From Conidiobolus incongruus B7586 (Eukaryota; Entomophthoromycota; Entomophthoromycetes; Entomophthorales; Conidiobolaceae), in contig JNEM01012899.1 of the NCBI GenBank assembly GCA_000697335.1, positions 1-16,801 on the forward strand: a stretch of 16,801 bases of DNA. The letters are read 5' to 3'. A model generated the notes under the pieces. It worked only from the letters and a program-made list of their open reading frames with translations, was not told the DNA's origin and made no database searches. Below, piece after piece: positions 16,019 to 16,801 of this stretch. Each line of letters begins with the position of its first letter. The first letter of the stretch is position 1. The translations under genes were made by a program, and so were the position numbers.

Positions 16019-16801
16019 TAATTTAATTTCCCATATGCATTATTGATCTATTTTATTATTTCATTTCAATTGTTTACACTTTTATCAATCATATTTTTTA
16101 ATAAAATATTAAAAATTTATATTTTACGTAATTTATCAATTAATATTAAGAATTAATTTTAAACTTTTTTAAATTTAAAATTACTTAATGCTTAAATATA
16201 AAAATATTTCAAGATAAACATTCTATTAATTAATAAAAAATTTTTGAAATAGTTAATATTTTATTTAAATATATTAATATAATATAAAAATTTATCTAAT
16301 ATAATGGGTTAAGTCAATTATAATAATTTTAAAATTTAAAATATTTTAATATTAATTAATTTAAGAATTTATTAAATTTTTGAAAAGAAATCAAATTATT
16401 TAAAATTATATCAAATATTTGGTGATATTATTATTTTAATTTTATCTTATATTTGGATTTTATAATTTATAAAGATAAGTCAATTTATCAATTATTATCT
16501 AAAAATCAAAAAATTGGGAAATTTTTTAATGTTTGATTTTTTAAATATATTATTAATTTTAGAAAGAAAATTATATATAAAATAAATAGAAAAGAATATA
16601 GTTTTAAATTATATATATTAGCAACTAGCTACTATTTCATTAATATATTAAATATTAAGCATATTTAAACCAGTTAATAGTTATCAAAAAAATTTTAATT
16701 TTATTAATATTTAATTATAAATTCTATAAAATTATATAAATTTTACAGATAATATATACAGATGATATTTTATCTAAATTAATTATTTATTATTAAATAA
16801 A
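16019..16801. other. AT-rich region downstream of ERG9
   Basis: Beyond the likely ERG9 3' UTR I see no gene, tRNA or ordered repeat, only very AT-rich DNA to the end of the window. Confidence 0.75.
16100..16105 (+). terminator. Polyadenylation signal of ERG9
   Basis: AATAAA lies 81 bases after the TAA stop, following a T-rich stretch. It is the first perfect hexamer downstream. Confidence 0.4.

Noticed and set aside
1-16801. Sphingolipid-sterol gene cluster linking LCB1 and ERG9
   Set aside because: The genes are 10.7 kb apart, with an unrelated gene, a tRNA and spacers between them. Two housekeeping genes in one window do not make a cluster.

Overview
The window looks like nuclear DNA of a very AT-rich fungus. 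Four dense coding islands (three protein genes and one tRNA) sit in spacers that are roughly 80-85% A+T by eye. The evidence for a fungus is a fungal-type LCB1, a squalene synthase (ERG9) with a C-terminal membrane anchor, tiny spliceosomal introns (48-62 nt, GTAA-type donors, TACTAA-like branch sites in some) and AATAAA signals just after stop codons. This composition would suit an early-diverging lineage such as Conidiobolus-like Entomophthoromycotina. That placement is inference; the sequence alone does not prove it.

Layout: 1-2154 is gene-poor AT-rich DNA ending in the LCB1 promoter. 2155-3687 (+) is an intronless LCB1 for the non-catalytic subunit of serine palmitoyltransferase. 3688-4720 is a spacer ending in an (AT)12 tract. 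4721-9190 (+) is a single-exon gene for a 1,489-residue secreted protein that I do not recognise. It has a signal peptide, a Tyr-Pro-Gln-rich segment, a Ser/Gln linker, twelve divergent ~85-100-residue repeats and a Pro-rich tail. 9191-14433 is a 5.2 kb spacer. It holds a probable decayed fragment of the same repeat family (10580-10901), a possible zinc-binding-like remnant (about 11543-11684) and a minus-strand tRNA-Thr(AGT) (12494-12566) with two unusual bases. 14434-16018 (+) is ERG9 in seven exons, one of only 28 nt. 16019-16801 is AT-rich DNA without a recognisable gene.

LCB1 and ERG9 both act at the ER membrane and start the committed sphingolipid and sterol branches. They are separate transcription units, and nothing shows that they are co-regulated. 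The giant repeat protein is the novel item. Its units share a Y-Y-x-N-x-D-G-x-F-like loop, replaced in unit 1 by a short loop between two cysteines, and a decayed relative lies about 1.4 kb downstream. No CRISPR array, rRNA gene or convincing complete mobile element was seen.
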